Source: Apophysomyces variabilis (Eukaryota > Mucoromycota > Mucoromycetes > Mucorales > Mucoraceae). From it: a stretch of DNA of 64,000 nucleotides. Below are positions 34,439 to 46,879 of the stretch, one piece after another. A program made the position numbers and the translations under genes. Where the stretch lies: the NCBI GenBank assembly GCA_002749535.1, contig MZZL01000386.1:186001-250000 (forward strand), given 5' to 3'. Position 1 is the stretch's first letter; every line of letters begins with the position of its first letter. The notes beneath the pieces are model-generated. The model searched no databases. It had not been told where the DNA came from and saw nothing but the letters and a program-made list of their open reading frames with translations.

Positions 34439-35187
34439 TTGCCCAAGCTGCACACCCACTTGCTGTGACTTCGCAGTCACTACGGTACAGTAGTACCAGT
34501 GTTTTTCCTATTTTGTTTGCGCATCATTTGCGGACTGGTATTTGCTCCGTTTTGTCCCTAAAAAGGATATTCCTAGCTATAATTTAAAGTAGAAACGTAA
34601 AATTCGTCAATGCCTTGCTATGATTCAATTGGAAAAAAAAGGTTATGTTTTATTAGGCTTTGTCTGAAAATTCATAACGTCTTCGTTCATTTTTAGTATT
34701 AGCCTTCTTGACTCTTTCGTGCATACGCATGCGATTTCGATTCTGTGGTAACATAATCTTGACTGTGCAACTTAGGAAACGAGTCCATATACTTTAGAGT
34801 AATAAAGTTGTACACTGGTTGTCTCAAACTGCATTTTATCAAGCAACCAGCACCGCTTGCTACGTTTACCCCAAAAAGAAATACCTCGTACCTAACCCTA
34901 GGTTTCAAGGAAATGTATAGACTTTCCAAAGTCATATGAATAACAATACATGAGTTTGCAATAGATAATGTTCTAAGGGCTTCATGAATTGATTCACGCT
35001 ATTAAATCGTGATGACCTTCGGTTTGATATTTCAGAGTCATGACTTTGTCAACGTACGAGCAACTACTGGTCAACGAGACGAATCCATATCTAGTAGCAG
35101 TCATTGTTCAAACGACATCTCCAGTTCCACGCAACTTGAGACATTGAATGACAGCAATTTCCCTATCCACGCGACTACCCCAACATT

Positions 35188-35210
35188 GACGCGTCATAAC
35201 ATGACGCGTC
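35188..35210. repeat. Perfect inverted repeat GACGCGTCAT-N3-ATGACGCGTC
   Basis: Two 10-nt arms with a 3-nt spacer (AAC). Each arm includes ACGCGT and a TGACG-like half site, so it could be a protein-binding site, or it may be chance. Confidence 0.7.
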
Positions 35211-35956
35211 TCTTTATTGATAAGGCGATGTGTTGTCCCATTTCATCCTTTCTTTTGGCTTTATCTTTTACTGCAGTTTTGATAAGCAATCTATTGATAC
35301 CTATGTCATGCAATGTATGACAAAAGCACATGGTAAATCAAAGCACAGACATAAGAAGGTTATCTAACCGCATGATTCTAGTATGCTAGACCAATCTTCC
35401 ATGTATGAAATCAGAAGAGTACAGAATGACATGCTGGACTCTCAACAGAAAGGTAATTTCCTACTACTGCAAAAATTATCATTTAATAACATGATCTCTC
35501 CCAAGAAATGCACATGATGTTGAATAAAAAGTATGCACGAGGCATCTTTCAAGAGAAGCAATTGGGTGAAACAAGGTACGACAAGATTGAATGTTATTAC
35601 TATTATGCAGCCATTTAATCTCAGGACACAATAGCTCTTGGACAACATATTACAAATGCCTCTCAATGCACACTCTGTTCTGGTCAATTGCAGCAAGTAT
35701 CCGTCTCTGACAGCAAGGGCAACATATACTTCCGGACATTCAAGACAACCTGAAACATGGGGTGATTTCGGACAGATGAAATCCGACAAAGCGGTAAGAC
35801 GACAAACCAGACAAAATGCTATCATGATTCCTAACTTTGATTCTTCTGTAGTCTAACGGTGCAGGCAAGCGAAACATTCTCTATTGGGTGGGTGGGCTTC
35901 TTGTGCAGGACAGAACATCCCGGACGTTTTCTTTCATGCCCACGACCATCATGTAT

Positions 35957-36217
35957 TTGGTGCGGCGTGGGCGCCCAGCCGGGTGTGGGGTTACCCTTCG
36001 GTGGTAAGAAGACATCAATTATACCACTTCCATTTACTAACCATGGATTATATTTCACGCTACTCGAATGAATTTTGCGTCCACTGGAGGATCAAGTTCA
36101 TGTAAGTAAAATGTACTGCCTGCATAAATCATTCACTAATGACGCATATTGTCTTATCCTTTAGCTCAAACTTGGTTTTTTCATCGACGCAAAATTTGTT
36201 TCAAACTAGCGCAAAAT
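35957..36217 (+). repeat. Dispersed repeat, copy 2
   Basis: Counterpart of 27784-28050 with the same landmarks in the same order, including GTAAGTAAAAT, ACTAATGACGCATATT and a CTTTAG. Just upstream lies GTGGGCGCCCAGC-type GC-rich DNA, unlike its surroundings. Confidence 0.8.
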
Positions 36218-36896
36218 ATAATCCAATAAACAGTACAGCCATGTTATCATAGCCTCTAGTGGATAAGCCTTTCTCAAAGTCACCTATTGTTGGCCACTCA
36301 AACTCACAGGTGTCACTTTCCCAAATAACGACATTCGGGCACAGGACATCGATGATCCCTGAAGCCGGACGCTCTTGTTAATGAATCAAGTTGAAAAATG
36401 GATTACCTTACTATGTTCATAAATCATACTATATATATGAATAAAGTATATCGTACCATGTCGTTTTCTGTTTTACGCAAGACATTGCATTATAAAATTC
36501 TATGTTGTTTTTCTGTTAGCATATAAATAATCTATTAAAGTATATATATCATATCAATTGACAAGGCTTCGTAAGTTCAAAATCAATCGGAACCATAGGA
36601 AAGCTTTATGTTATTATTTATGAAGGATTGCCGGTTGCTTAATTACCATCCAACAGCTTTTTATCCTCTCAATGCTTTCTGCAGTTGTTTATTCAGCGGT
36701 TGCAAACTTGTCGTATCGATCCGCGGCCTTCCGTTTGATCCGATGACCGCGCTTTTTTTTTTGGCTGTTAGACGCACATGGCGTGACTATAAAGCGCGGG
36801 GTCAGTGCGGTACAGACAGGGGGGGAATTCCCCGCCTGCCTTTTTGAATAGAAAGAAAGAACACTAGGGCCATAGAAAAAAAAAAAAGTAGAACTC

Positions 36897-38038
36897 ATGT
36901 CGTTTCTCGCACGCTCATTCACGCGTGCTCACGTCAAGGAAAGCATTCATCCCATTGTCTTACTCTATTGATTGACCATGCATTGACATTTGCTTTTTTT
37001 TTTTTTGGCTCCTGCAGATCTTAGGTCATCGATCCTCGGCTATTGCTAGTATTCCAGCTAGAAGCGTTTACCGACAACCTTGTCTACGTCTCTTGTCCAC
37101 CTCTTCCGAGTCATCGCCCCAGAAAAAGGCCCATGCCAGTGTAAGCCATATCCGTTTGCTTTCGTTCTTTTGTTTCCTGACCCCGCGACACGATAGCCAT
37201 TTACTTGGAAATCAGCCGTCGTCTTGGTAGCGACCGGCATTGGTCTCGTTGCTTACTTTAAGAATGAAAAAGAACGACTTCGACAACTACGTACGTCAAA
37301 CTCAATTGCGACAACGCCGAATTTATTTTTCCTTTTCACTTATTGACAAATATGGTTTGCTCTGTTAGGTTTAGAGAAAGACCGGGAAATGTCACGATCG
37401 TTTGGTCGACCCAATATCGGTGCACCTTTTACATTAACGGAAGTCAATAGCAACAAGCCAATGAGCAGCAACACCTTCTTAGGCCAGTATTACATGGTCT
37501 ATTTTGGATTTACCCATTGTCCAGATATTTGTCCTGAAGAATTGGATAAAATGGCTGAAGTGGTAGATCTTGTCAGTAAGTGTACTTCGTCAAGAGAAAT
37601 CTCTCTCTCTCTCTCTCGGTCCGATCAAGAAGTCATAATTAATTTGGGAAAATAATAGAGGCCGACAAGGAATTGGGTGAAGGTGTTCTTGTTCCTGTCT
37701 TTATCACGTGCGATCCACGCCGTGATAGTTCCGATATTGTCAAGGAGTACATCAAGGATTTCCATCCAGACTTGGTCGGTTTCACAGGCGAATTTGAAGA
37801 GATCCGTAAAGTCGCCCGATCTTTCCGCGTTTACATGTCTGTACCTCCTAATGTCACCGAAGGCGATGATTATCTCGTCGATCATTCTATTTTCTTTTAT
37901 TTAATGGATCCGGAAGGCAAGTTCGTAGATTGTTATGGCAGGGATACCACGCCTGAAGAAATTACCACGAGCTTTAAGAAGTATGTACGTGAATACCTTG
38001 CCCAAGGCGGTAAGCTCCCCAAGAAGGTAGCGCCCTAA
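36897..38038 (+). CDS. SCO1: Cytochrome c oxidase copper chaperone SCO1
   Basis: Exons 36897-36932, 37018-37140, 37197-37290, 37369-37575 and 37659-38038 give 279 residues. Sco1 passes copper to the Cu-A site of Cox2 in the mitochondrial intermembrane space. An N-terminal presequence ([12 protein letters not shown], then [17 protein letters not shown]) precedes one transmembrane helix ([18 protein letters not shown]). The thioredoxin-like domain holds the CPDIC copper motif ([16 protein letters not shown]) and the distal copper-binding His in [15 protein letters not shown]. All ligands are intact. The donor of intron 1 is GTCAAG, which is weak, and the first exon is 36 nt, so that junction is the least certain. 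Intron 4 contains a short CT run. Confidence 0.93.
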
Positions 38039-38485
38039 AAGCTTCTCGTGATACTTCTTCTTTGTTTCACTCCCTCCAATAAACCATTTTCATACTCTCC
38101 CATCCTCCCCCCCTTTCTTTTCTCATACGATTTGTCCCCTTTTCCCCGGAACCCCACTCTTTCTTTTTGTTTCTCCATGATGAAGTTATCTTCATTATTA
38201 TCTGCATGCATGTAATTTCGTAAACATCCGGAATAAGCACAATAAAAGAAAAAAAAGAAAAAGATGCAATATCTTTTCGTTGCCAGCGAAATAAAAACAA
38301 AAAAAAGGGAAAGAGAAAAAGAAAAAAAACAAAGAGAATAAGCTAGCGTACCAGACAATAACTGTTCTACTTTGTTTTCCACACAGTATTGGAATAATTC
38401 AATGCAAGGAAAAAGGGAAAAGAAAATAAAAAAGATATTTCGGTCTCGTTATCTTGAAAATGGTATTGTTTCAGTTGTTCATTTG
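38039..38485. other. Intergenic region between convergent genes
   Basis: About 450 bp, strongly strand-biased: pyrimidine-rich at 38050-38170 and A-rich at 38240-38440. Probably 3' UTRs of SCO1 and its neighbour. Confidence 0.5.
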
Positions 38486-40131
38486 TTATGCTTCGTTTTC
38501 ACCCGAGGATCCCATGGAACTTGGCGATGACGGAAAGAAGACCAAAGACGGCGTGCGTGTTTTCGACATGGGATGATGTGCGGAAGAGGGTGGTGTAGGA
38601 CATAGAAAGCGACGATCGAGACGTTCGGGTTCGGCTGCAAGTCTCACTTGTTGAGCATTATCGTCTTCATCTTCTGAAATAACACGCAATGCATTGACAC
38701 CGTCATAGAGTGGTTTGACGGAAGTACAGGCCACCATTGTCTGACACTCCTCCTGCGAACATGGTCGGCGATGTAATGTGCGTGCCACGACAGCTTCATA
38801 CTGGGCTTTGTCACGAACGACATCGACCTCGTACGATGCGAGTGCATTGTCAATTTCGGAGATAGCGGCGATGGGCGTCATGGTCACTGTCTTTGTTTTG
38901 CCTTCCAAAGCCATCATGGCTTTTTGCCTGGATTTGTTTTTGAAACCGCCATCCACGGATTGATCCAACACACGTTGGCGCCAGGCCAAATCATGGTGAG
39001 GAACATCCTCCGGCATTTCCATCATGTGTGAAGACGCCAATCTATCGACAGGTTCACGGCTGTCGTCGTCGGAAGACCATTTCGAGGAATTCTCCAATGC
39101 CAAGGTAAGCCTATCATCATCCGGGATGATTTGTGGACTGCGTCGGCGTCGTCGTTCAATTAAGGAGAGGCGATGGCGGTCGCTTTGTTCGCCCAAAGAA
39201 AAAGAGGAGGAAGAGGAGATAGGAAGGTCCGTAAGCGATGACGAACCAGGAGTGAGAAGGGGTATCGATTTTCCTGCAGCTGTAACGCTAGAAGGATGTG
39301 ATTGTTCTTCTTGTTGCTGTTGTTGTCGAGGTATCATTTCAGGCATTGGGTGCTCAGAGTATTCTTTAATAGGATCAGGTCGGTGAATGGTAAACGCAGT
39401 ACGAATGCTCATGCTATCTTCATCTTCTCGTTTGGTATCATTGCTTGCCACGGAAAGCGTAGAAGGACTGTGAGAAAGACTTGAACAATGTTGATCTATA
39501 TCCAGTGACAGTCTTAGAGCAAAAGGTCGACTAATAGGAACTCGAGACTGTAAACGGGATGAACTAGCATTGTCTTCCTGCATCCAATCTGATCCGTAAC
39601 GTAAGCGGTCTTTCTTTGCCGTAACGTATCTTGGGGGAGGAGAGAGGGCGGAAATGGGGGTATTCGGCAAGGAACTGTGATCGTTCCACGGAGTCACGCT
39701 ACTACTTTCTAAACGATCCACTTTTTCTTCTATCAAATTTTCATCAGTGGGTCGATTCGACTTTTAGCAAAGAGTTTTTTTTACTAACCTGTATACGGGG
39801 GATCCACTTCTTTACGATTCAGACAGTAAGTAAATGGTCTTACACGTGGTGAAGCATCTTCAAAGGTAGTTTCGTCTGTTTGTATGGGGACAATAGAACT
39901 GTGGCGTCGTCTTGACGGGTCTAAGGGAGGGGTTGGTTTATCCGATTTCTGTTTGGAGCGTTTGAATTTCGAAATGAAAGAGAAGCATGCGGTCCATCTG
40001 AAGAATCGCCTGTTTGATTTTGGCTGTTCGGGTTCATGCTGAGGCAATTCTAGTTTGTTTTCGACCAATAGTGATGAATATGGTTTACGGCGACGAAATC
40101 CAGATGAAGGAGACAAAGGTTCATCCGACAT
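38486..40131 (-). CDS. Large disordered protein of unknown function
   Basis: Minus-strand exons 39789-40131 and 38486-39729 give 528 residues with matching phase. Most of the protein is low complexity: Ser/Pro-rich (SSLPNTPISALSPPPR), a Gln/Glu run (RQQQQQEEQS), a basic cluster (IERRRRRSPQ) and many RxxS or S-P sites that could be phosphorylated. One region (about 380-450; AAISEIDNALASYEVDVVRDKAQYEAVVARTLHRRPCSQEE) may form a helical segment. No signal peptide, membrane span or catalytic motif is visible. A regulator or scaffold role would fit but is only a guess. The start is the first ATG, at 40131. Confidence 0.65.
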
Positions 40132-40550
40132 TGTCTGGGTATAAAGTGAAAACCTTTTCTAGTGTCTCTCTCGCTCTTTGTTTTCCTTCTGTCAATGGGT
40201 GATGTACACCCAAGTGTTGGCCGCTATAGTTTGACAACTGGAAAAAAAAAGTTTTCGAAGGGAAAAAAAAAAAAAAAATGATCCAAGAAAATAACAAGTC
40301 AAAATGAGTTATTGTAATTTTTTTTCGGGTAAAATAAAAAAGAAGAAAAAGAGAGGAACAAGAGTCAAATGTGAAATATGAAAAAAGAAAAAGAAGTGTT
40401 TGGATGCTATTATTGTCTAAGCGTGTGGTTGTGGTTTTTTTTTGATTGATTGAATAGTGGGAAACTCGTGGGGAATTGGGTTCAAACGCACACTTATCGC
40501 TTGTCAACCAACTTTGTAATACATTACACACGCGTGCACATACATAGAAA
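40132..40550. other. Intergenic region with homopolymer tracts
   Basis: About 420 bp, the promoter and 5' UTR side of the disordered-protein gene and the 3' UTR of the Bud20-like gene. Long A runs on the plus strand (40240-40280, 40330-40400). No gene seen. Confidence 0.5.
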
Positions 40551-41154
40551 TTATTCGTCGGCCATCACCACATCATCCATGATTTGTCGTGCTCCTCGTT
40601 TGCCATTATCCACTTTACCCAAACCTGCAGCTGCATCTGCCTATTTTTGTTTGGATCTTGTGTTTAGCAGAAACAAAATCCAACTCGTCTTTTGGTTTGT
40701 TTATCTGTGTAACCTACCTCTGCTTGGGTATATGGTTCTTCTTTCAACAATTTGACTCGTTTCTTGTGGTTCTTCCCACGGAAATGCTCCTTTAATGCAT
40801 CCGCTGTGATAAAATAACGACTGCAGATGTACAAGAAAAAAGTCAGACCAAAAACAACTGCTTTTTTTCCATCCCTCTCTCCACCTACGCGCATTCAACA
40901 CAGTAGTTCTGAGCAAGACCCGGTTTATCCGTATCAATTGGCTGATTCTTTAACTTGTCCACATTCTCAGGTTTAATGTCTTCATGGATCTGATCCAGAT
41001 CTCGGGCGTAATTACGAGTGCGGTATTTACGGTACTGATCACGAATACCGTGATGTGTGCGTGATCGACGAAGCCTTCAAATAGAAAGTCAATAACCCAT
41101 CCATATGACTCCATTACTATCAAAACCACAATGTTTTGCTTTTTACCTTCCCAT
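40551..41154 (-). CDS. BUD20: Bud20/ZNF593-like C2H2 zinc-finger ribosome-assembly factor
   Basis: Minus-strand exons 41147-41154 (8 nt), 40889-41074, 40718-40820 and 40551-40640 give 128 residues. Bud20 shuttles pre-60S ribosomal subunits out of the nucleus. The N-terminus [26 protein letters not shown] and the single zinc finger ([27 protein letters not shown], CxxC then H-x5-H) are diagnostic, and the tail is acidic and Ala-rich as in the family. The first exon encodes only MG plus two bases, followed by GTAAAA; frame and acceptor GAAG fit. It lies 152 bp from the divergent DDX20 gene. Confidence 0.92.
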
Positions 41155-41306
41155 GTCTATATGTTATATGAAAGAATAGAATAACTGAAAAGAAAAAAAA
41201 AAAAGGGCGCCCAAAAAATTTTGTCCTTTGCCAAAATGGAAACCAGCGTCACGGGCCTTCGCTTTAACGTTGTTGGCCTATTTTTCCCCCACTTTCATTG
41301 AAACAA

Positions 41307-43509
41307 ATGACAGCGAAACAACGTTCGGCCGATGTGCAAATCGATGAAGAAATTGACTTTGCTACACTCATCCAAAATAAACAACTACTTCAGGGAATGG
41401 AACAATCAGGTTATGAAAGACCTTCTCCCATTCAGTTACAAGCTATACCATTGGGCCGTTTAGGTGTGGATCTGATAGCACAAGCTAAATCAGGCACTGG
41501 CAAAACGGTGGTGTTTGGCGTTATTTCTCTCGAAACAATTAATACTTCGCTCAAAGTACCTCAGGTAAATGTATAAATATGGAAATGATGGAGTGTGCGA
41601 ACAGCGGTCTCTCATCGTCCATATGGTTAAAAATGAAAAAAAAAGGTGATGATTGTGGCACCCACGCGCGAGATTGCCATCCAGATCCGCGATGTTTTGC
41701 GCGCTTTAGGACAATATATAGATGGCTTTCGCTGTGAGGCATTCATTGGTGGCCTATCGGTAAAAGGAGATACCTTGAAATTACATCATTGTCAAGTGAT
41801 TATCGGCACTCCTGGTAAACCAAGAAATAGGACTAAAAATAGATATCGATCATGGCTCGTTTCGCATTTTAGGACGGCTTATGGCATTATTGGACGAACA
41901 AAAAATAAACACCAAAGCTATCAAACTACTCGTCGTGGATGAAGCGGACAGGCTGATGAGCGATTCGTTCCTTCCACAAATAAAGTAAGTAACCCAGCAT
42001 GCTCTTCGATCCATAGTTCACTGGAGAAATCCGTGTTTATATATATCCTTTTATCAGATATATCCATAAAAGATTACCCAATTCCAAACAATGTGTTGCT
42101 TTCTCAGCAACTTTTACCGATGAAGTTTTGGATTCCCTGCGCCCTTTGATGAAATCTCCCCAAACTGTACGCCTTACCGATGCCGTACCTACTTTGGAAG
42201 GTAGGCAGAACAAACAAACCATTAAAAAAGTACCCTAATGCGTTCTGCAAAAATAGAGGTGCGTCAGTATTTCAGCGAAGTAACCGTAAAGACGGTAGGA
42301 ACCAATATATTGGCCTATCAGAGAATTTGCCGTGCCAAATTTAAAGCAGCGGCAAATTTATTAAGCAAAATACCGTTTTATCAGTGCATGATCTTCGTTA
42401 ACAGTTTTCCAAGGTGAATTAGTATTCTTTGAGCTTTGGAAATGGAAAGAGCTCATCGAAGATTCATTTCAAAGGGCTATGGAGTTATCGAAATGGCTTA
42501 CGGAAATGGGTTGGCGATCTGCTCACATAAGTGCAAGCCTTGATCAAGCGAAACGGATCACCGTTATGGAACAAATGCGCGATTTCAAGTTGCGTGTATT
42601 GGTGTGCAGTGATTTGGTAACCTACCCAATCCATTTAAAAGAACAACCAATTTACAATTAACGTGATAAATGAACCAGATTGCTCGCGGTATTGATATTG
42701 ACCGCGTTAATTTGGTCATCAATGTCGACTTCCCGCCTGAAGTAGAGACGTACCTTCATCGTGTTGGACGCACAGGACGGTTTGGTAACGCATGGCTACA
42801 GTGATCAAAATAAGCTAATAGTCCCTTTGTGTCTGTTTCCAGGGACTTCTGGTATTGCTGTTAATTTGATAGGTCCAGATGACCAGCCATTTCTCGATAT
42901 GCTGCATGACCGAGGCATTGACCTCCAACCGTTACCAGGTAGACGACTTTGTTGACAGATACCAAGAAGGGTTAAACATGCTATGTCATTATTTTTTTTT
43001 ATTAGAGAATGTGTCCTATGGCGCTTTTCAGAAAGAACTAACCAAGGACGAGCAAGAAGTATTGCAATCGCATCAGTCAATGCGGGCTTCAAAGGAAGTA
43101 AGTTTCAGGTCCAAACCTTTATGGCAGGCGAAGGAATCTAACACGGGTTTTTATCTAGTCCAAGCCGTTGGAGTTCACAAAGCGTTCATCACAAAAACGG
43201 CCCTATCCAGTCAAGACTACCGATCCACATGCTCATAAAGAACAAAAAGTGACAAAGGAAGGCACCGAGAAGAAACCCAAACAGAGAAAACGAACAGAAG
43301 GTACTGAGACCGCAGCGATATCATACCATGCTCCTTCCCAAGATACAACACAGACTGCCTGGCAGAGTCATCCCAATCAACCTCATATCTACCCGGGTCC
43401 TTCCTATCCACCTTCGCAACGTATTTCCCCTTCCCCCTTAGTACCTCGCTCGAATCAATCTTCTCATGCACAGACAAAGCACTTTATCCCCCCTGATTTG
43501 TATTTCTAG
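41307..43509 (+). CDS. DDX20: DEAD-box RNA helicase DDX20 (Gemin3)-like
   Basis: Ten exons: 41307-41564, 41646-41814, 41873-41984, 42058-42200, 42257-42413, 42475-42616, 42679-42784, 42843-42938, 43006-43097 and 43159-43509, 541 residues. Motifs are complete: Q motif ([16 protein letters not shown]), [47 protein letters not shown] and [10 protein letters not shown]. The phrase [26 protein letters not shown] and a distinct FIGG before motif Ib point to DDX20 rather than other DEAD proteins; in animals Gemin3 belongs to the SMN complex that assembles spliceosomal snRNPs (family knowledge). The C-terminal ~130 residues are basic and then Pro/Ser-rich and disordered, unlike the longer animal tail. 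The start is the first ATG; the open frame extends back only to a TTG. Confidence 0.88.
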
Positions 43510-43724
43510 TATTATTGTATATATTTTTATCCATAGTGGACTTGCTTGTTCATTCTAAGTGAAATAACAGCGAACTGGATACAAAATTTATTGATAAATG
43601 TTTTCTTCTGGGTAATGGCTCATGTAACTGCGGGTGTTCTTTTTCTCGTGAAATGTGAACGATGACAAAAAAGCTTTTTGACTTCTTTTTCTTTTTTCTT
43701 TCCGGTTCAATCGACACCGCCCGC

Positions 43725-46700
43725 TTACCAGCGGCGACTAACATCGCCAGCACCAGGTCCAGTACCGGAACCTGGCGCTCTTCTACCACGGTCCATGGGA
43801 GGTCGGTCACGGTCGCGTTCACGGTCACGGTCACGGTCGCGATCATCCCTTCTACCGAAGCCAGAACCAAAGCCAGAGCCAAATCCGGAACCAGGGCGAC
43901 GAGGACCAGCAGTACGCCAGCTGTCGGCTTCAGCAGAGGTACCAGGAGCACGTCGACCACTGTCGGCTGCAGCAGCCGCTGCTCGAGCAGCAGGTGGACG
44001 ATAGGCACCAGCCTTGGGAGGTGCTGCGGGAGGGGCTGTCGCAGATTTTTTCTCGGCCAACTTGCGCTCGATTTCACGCTCGCGTTCGGCCTGCTTGCGA
44101 GCCATCTCGTCCAATTTTCTTTGTTGTTCTGCACGTTCTTCTTTCTCCTTAGCAAGTTGTGCAGCCTTCTCTGCGGCTTTGCGTTCTTCCTCTGTAATGG
44201 TAAAGGTCAGTACATTTGTATTAGAAAACCTCGCTTTCCTACCTTCTTTAATTCTTCTTTCTTCCTCTTCACGACGCTTTCGTTCTGCTTCTTCAGCCTC
44301 ACGAGCTTTAATCAATTCTTCTCGCTTAGCACGCCATTCAGCAATTCTCTCCTGCTTCTCTTTCTCAATGGCTGCTTCTGCCTCTCTACGTGCAGCTTCC
44401 ACTGCTTGTCCGTATTTCTCGTCACGACGTTGCTTGTATTCCTTGTAATCGCCCAAAAGACGCTCGAATCGCTTCTTCAACAGCATGCCTTGTTCATGTG
44501 CATCACGGGCAGCAGCAGCCTCTGCTTTGCGAGCAGCTTCGAAATAGGCTCTATCAGCCTTCTGCTGTCTTTCGTAGTCCTTCTCAAGAAGAGGGATTTC
44601 CTCTTTACGGAAGGCACGCTCGGTATGATCTAGGCGCTTGCTGATCTGCTTCAGACGCTCATTCATCTCCCGCTGTTCAGTCTGCAGTCTGGAAACCTTG
44701 AGATCCAAGAGGGATTGGACATCAGATTGTTCGATCTGTTCAGGCTTCAACTCAAGACCAGTCTTGGCGCTAATCTCTTCAGCAATACGCTTGGCTTGAT
44801 CACGTTGAATTTCCTCCTTAACACGCTTAGTACGCTCTTCTTCACGACGGCGTTGCTCTTCTTCCATTCTCTTCTTTTCGGCTTCGGCCTTCTTCTGGGC
44901 AGCAATGGCCTTTTCCTGTGCGGCCTGCTTCTCCAAGCGGGCAAGCTCGGTTTCGATGATCTCCTTACGTTGTTCAATGGTGCCCTTTCTAGCCAAAGCA
45001 GCCTTATGTTCCTTCTCAGCTCCCTCAACAGCACGAGCCACGGCTTCCTGTTTGGCCTTGGCAGCGGCTTCCTTCACAGAAGGATCAATCATCTGCACAA
45101 CGGCATGCAGGCTCACACCAAGACGAGAAAGTTGAGTGCGCATGAGTTCCGATGGGGAAGACTGCAATTGATTGCCTTCTGTTACAGTGCCCTTGGGAGC
45201 AGCAAACAAGTCGGTTTCGAAAATCAAACTCTGGGAAGCGTGATCGATGCGGATGTTCAATTCACCACGCTTGCATCCATTCATAATGAATTTTTCGATA
45301 GTGGCTGCATCGTAGTTGAATGGAGCAGGGAAAGAAGCCAGCTTCAAGACAAAGTCCAATTTAACAGTAGTGTAAACTTGCGAAAGCTATAACTCCCATT
45401 AGATTCCCTTTTCTTGGTTCTCACTCTCACTCTATTCTCTTACCTGTTGCAACAAACGAGTCAGAATAACTTGATGAAGTGGACGGACATATTTGGCCAT
45501 ATCGGCATCCTCGGAAAGTCTGGCCATAATAGGATTGATCTTTTTGCAAATGGACAAAGGATGGAATTGAACTTCAAGGATGTTGTAAAGATCACGAATC
45601 TCAGGTCGAACACGGGCCAAGATATTCTTGTTCAGTGCTTCTTTCAACAATCCAGTACGGGTTGGGTGTTGCGTCAAGCCCATGAGCATGGAAAGTCGGT
45701 TAAGTTTTTGAAGACGGTGTTCATCAGCTTCGACGTATCCTGGTCTAGTCTTGGTAGTTGTAATAATGGGAATAGCAAGAGCTGACAACAAAACAATCGA
45801 AGCCATGCGCGACTGTTCCTCATCCGTCAAGTTCTTGTTGATGGCACGTTCGATGTTGGAGTATCTATTCCAGGCAGCTGAGTGGAAAAGGTAATCCTCA
45901 CTGACCATGAAGATCTTGGTGAGTTTGTCGTAGTAGTTGGCCATCATCACAGGCTTGGGAGGGCGCTTAGACGTCGTCAACAAAGTGTAGATGTCTTCCA
46001 CGGATTTGAAAGCTTCCTGCCACAATTCAAGTTCGGCAGCTGCGTTCAATTGGTTGAAACGAACTTCAAGATATTGCTGAAGGGTGTCAGGGTCGTTAAG
46101 GTTGATAGAGTGAGGTTGATGCGAGTATTTGGAGACATTCTGGAAGTGGTTACGCAAAATTTCACACAGACGACGGAATTCAGTCTTTCTGGCATAAGTC
46201 AAACAGAAGGTGAAGGCGTTTTTCGTGACGGTGTGATACAAGGTTTCCAAACGAGCGTTGTTGCGCAAAAGATCCAATACAGTGCGGTACACTTCCCACA
46301 AGAATTTCAACCATGGCGTAACAACAGCGCGGTCTGTTCTATCTTTGCTCTGCTCTCCGCTGACGGTGCTTAACATAATGGATTCCGGCGTTTCGGAAGC
46401 TTCCAAATCATCAATCACCTCCACGGCGATCTGATCAGCCTTTGCACGAGCTTCAGCTACTTTTTGCTCAGAAAGCTCAACGAGTTTGTTGACGATGGTC
46501 TGGCAAAATAACAATTACTGTGAACAAACAAGAGGTAACGCATAAGTGATTCTGTACCTCAATACTGTTGACGCTAGTATTCTGGGCAAAGTTACGGTAC
46601 TGATGAAGTCCTTCCTTCATCATTCTACCTTGTCTTTGATTGACACAAAGCTCGATGTATTTAAGCATCATAGGCTCCATGACATTCAAAGGATTGGTGC

Positions 46701-46879
46701 GTGCTCTCTTGGAAAGAATTGCTTCATTGAGGGTTTGCAAGGCAATCGAATCTTGACCCTGGGCCAACAATTCTACAGTAGTACTAGTGCTTAGTGTATT
46801 GCAATAGCGTTCTATGAAGATCCGTACCTTCTGCCCTCTTAAGGGCATTATCCGGCTTAGCAGCGTAGAATGGAGCCAT
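43725..46879 (-). CDS. TIF32: Translation initiation factor eIF3 subunit a
   Basis: Minus-strand exons 46828-46879, 46558-46772, 45444-46499, 44243-45386 and 43725-44191 give 977 residues. eIF3a is the scaffold of eIF3 and binds the 40S subunit. The N-terminus ([20 protein letters not shown]) and helical region ([35 protein letters not shown]) lead to a PCI domain (about 400-510; [39 protein letters not shown]). The C-terminal half is a long charged coiled coil of Glu/Lys/Arg and Ala ([19 protein letters not shown]), then a Pro/Ala region and an RD/RE tract ([12 protein letters not shown]). The last intron (44192-44242) is 51 nt, a multiple of three, with GTAGG, TACTGAC and TTACAG; without splicing the frame stays open and 17 residues are added. 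Confidence 0.94.

Larger units (their letters stand above)
34439..36896. other. Gene-poor region upstream of SCO1
   Basis: About 2.4 kb. It contains a 102-residue frame with ATG at 35012 (Ser/Thr-rich, one C-terminal hydrophobic segment LLALSFTAVLIS), which I cannot support as a gene, a perfect inverted repeat at 35188-35210, the dispersed repeat at 35957, and AT-rich DNA at 36400-36560. A fragment near 35630-35755 reads LGQHITNASQCTLCSGQLQQ before a stop, and may be decayed coding DNA. Confidence 0.5.

Noticed and set aside
43662..44633. 323-residue open frame on the plus strand
   Set aside because: It is the antisense of the eIF3a C-terminal coiled coil; Ser/Cys/Leu-rich composition comes from complementing Glu/Lys/Ala codons.
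44715..45392. 225-residue plus-strand frame
   Set aside because: Antisense of eIF3a as well; no start context or family.
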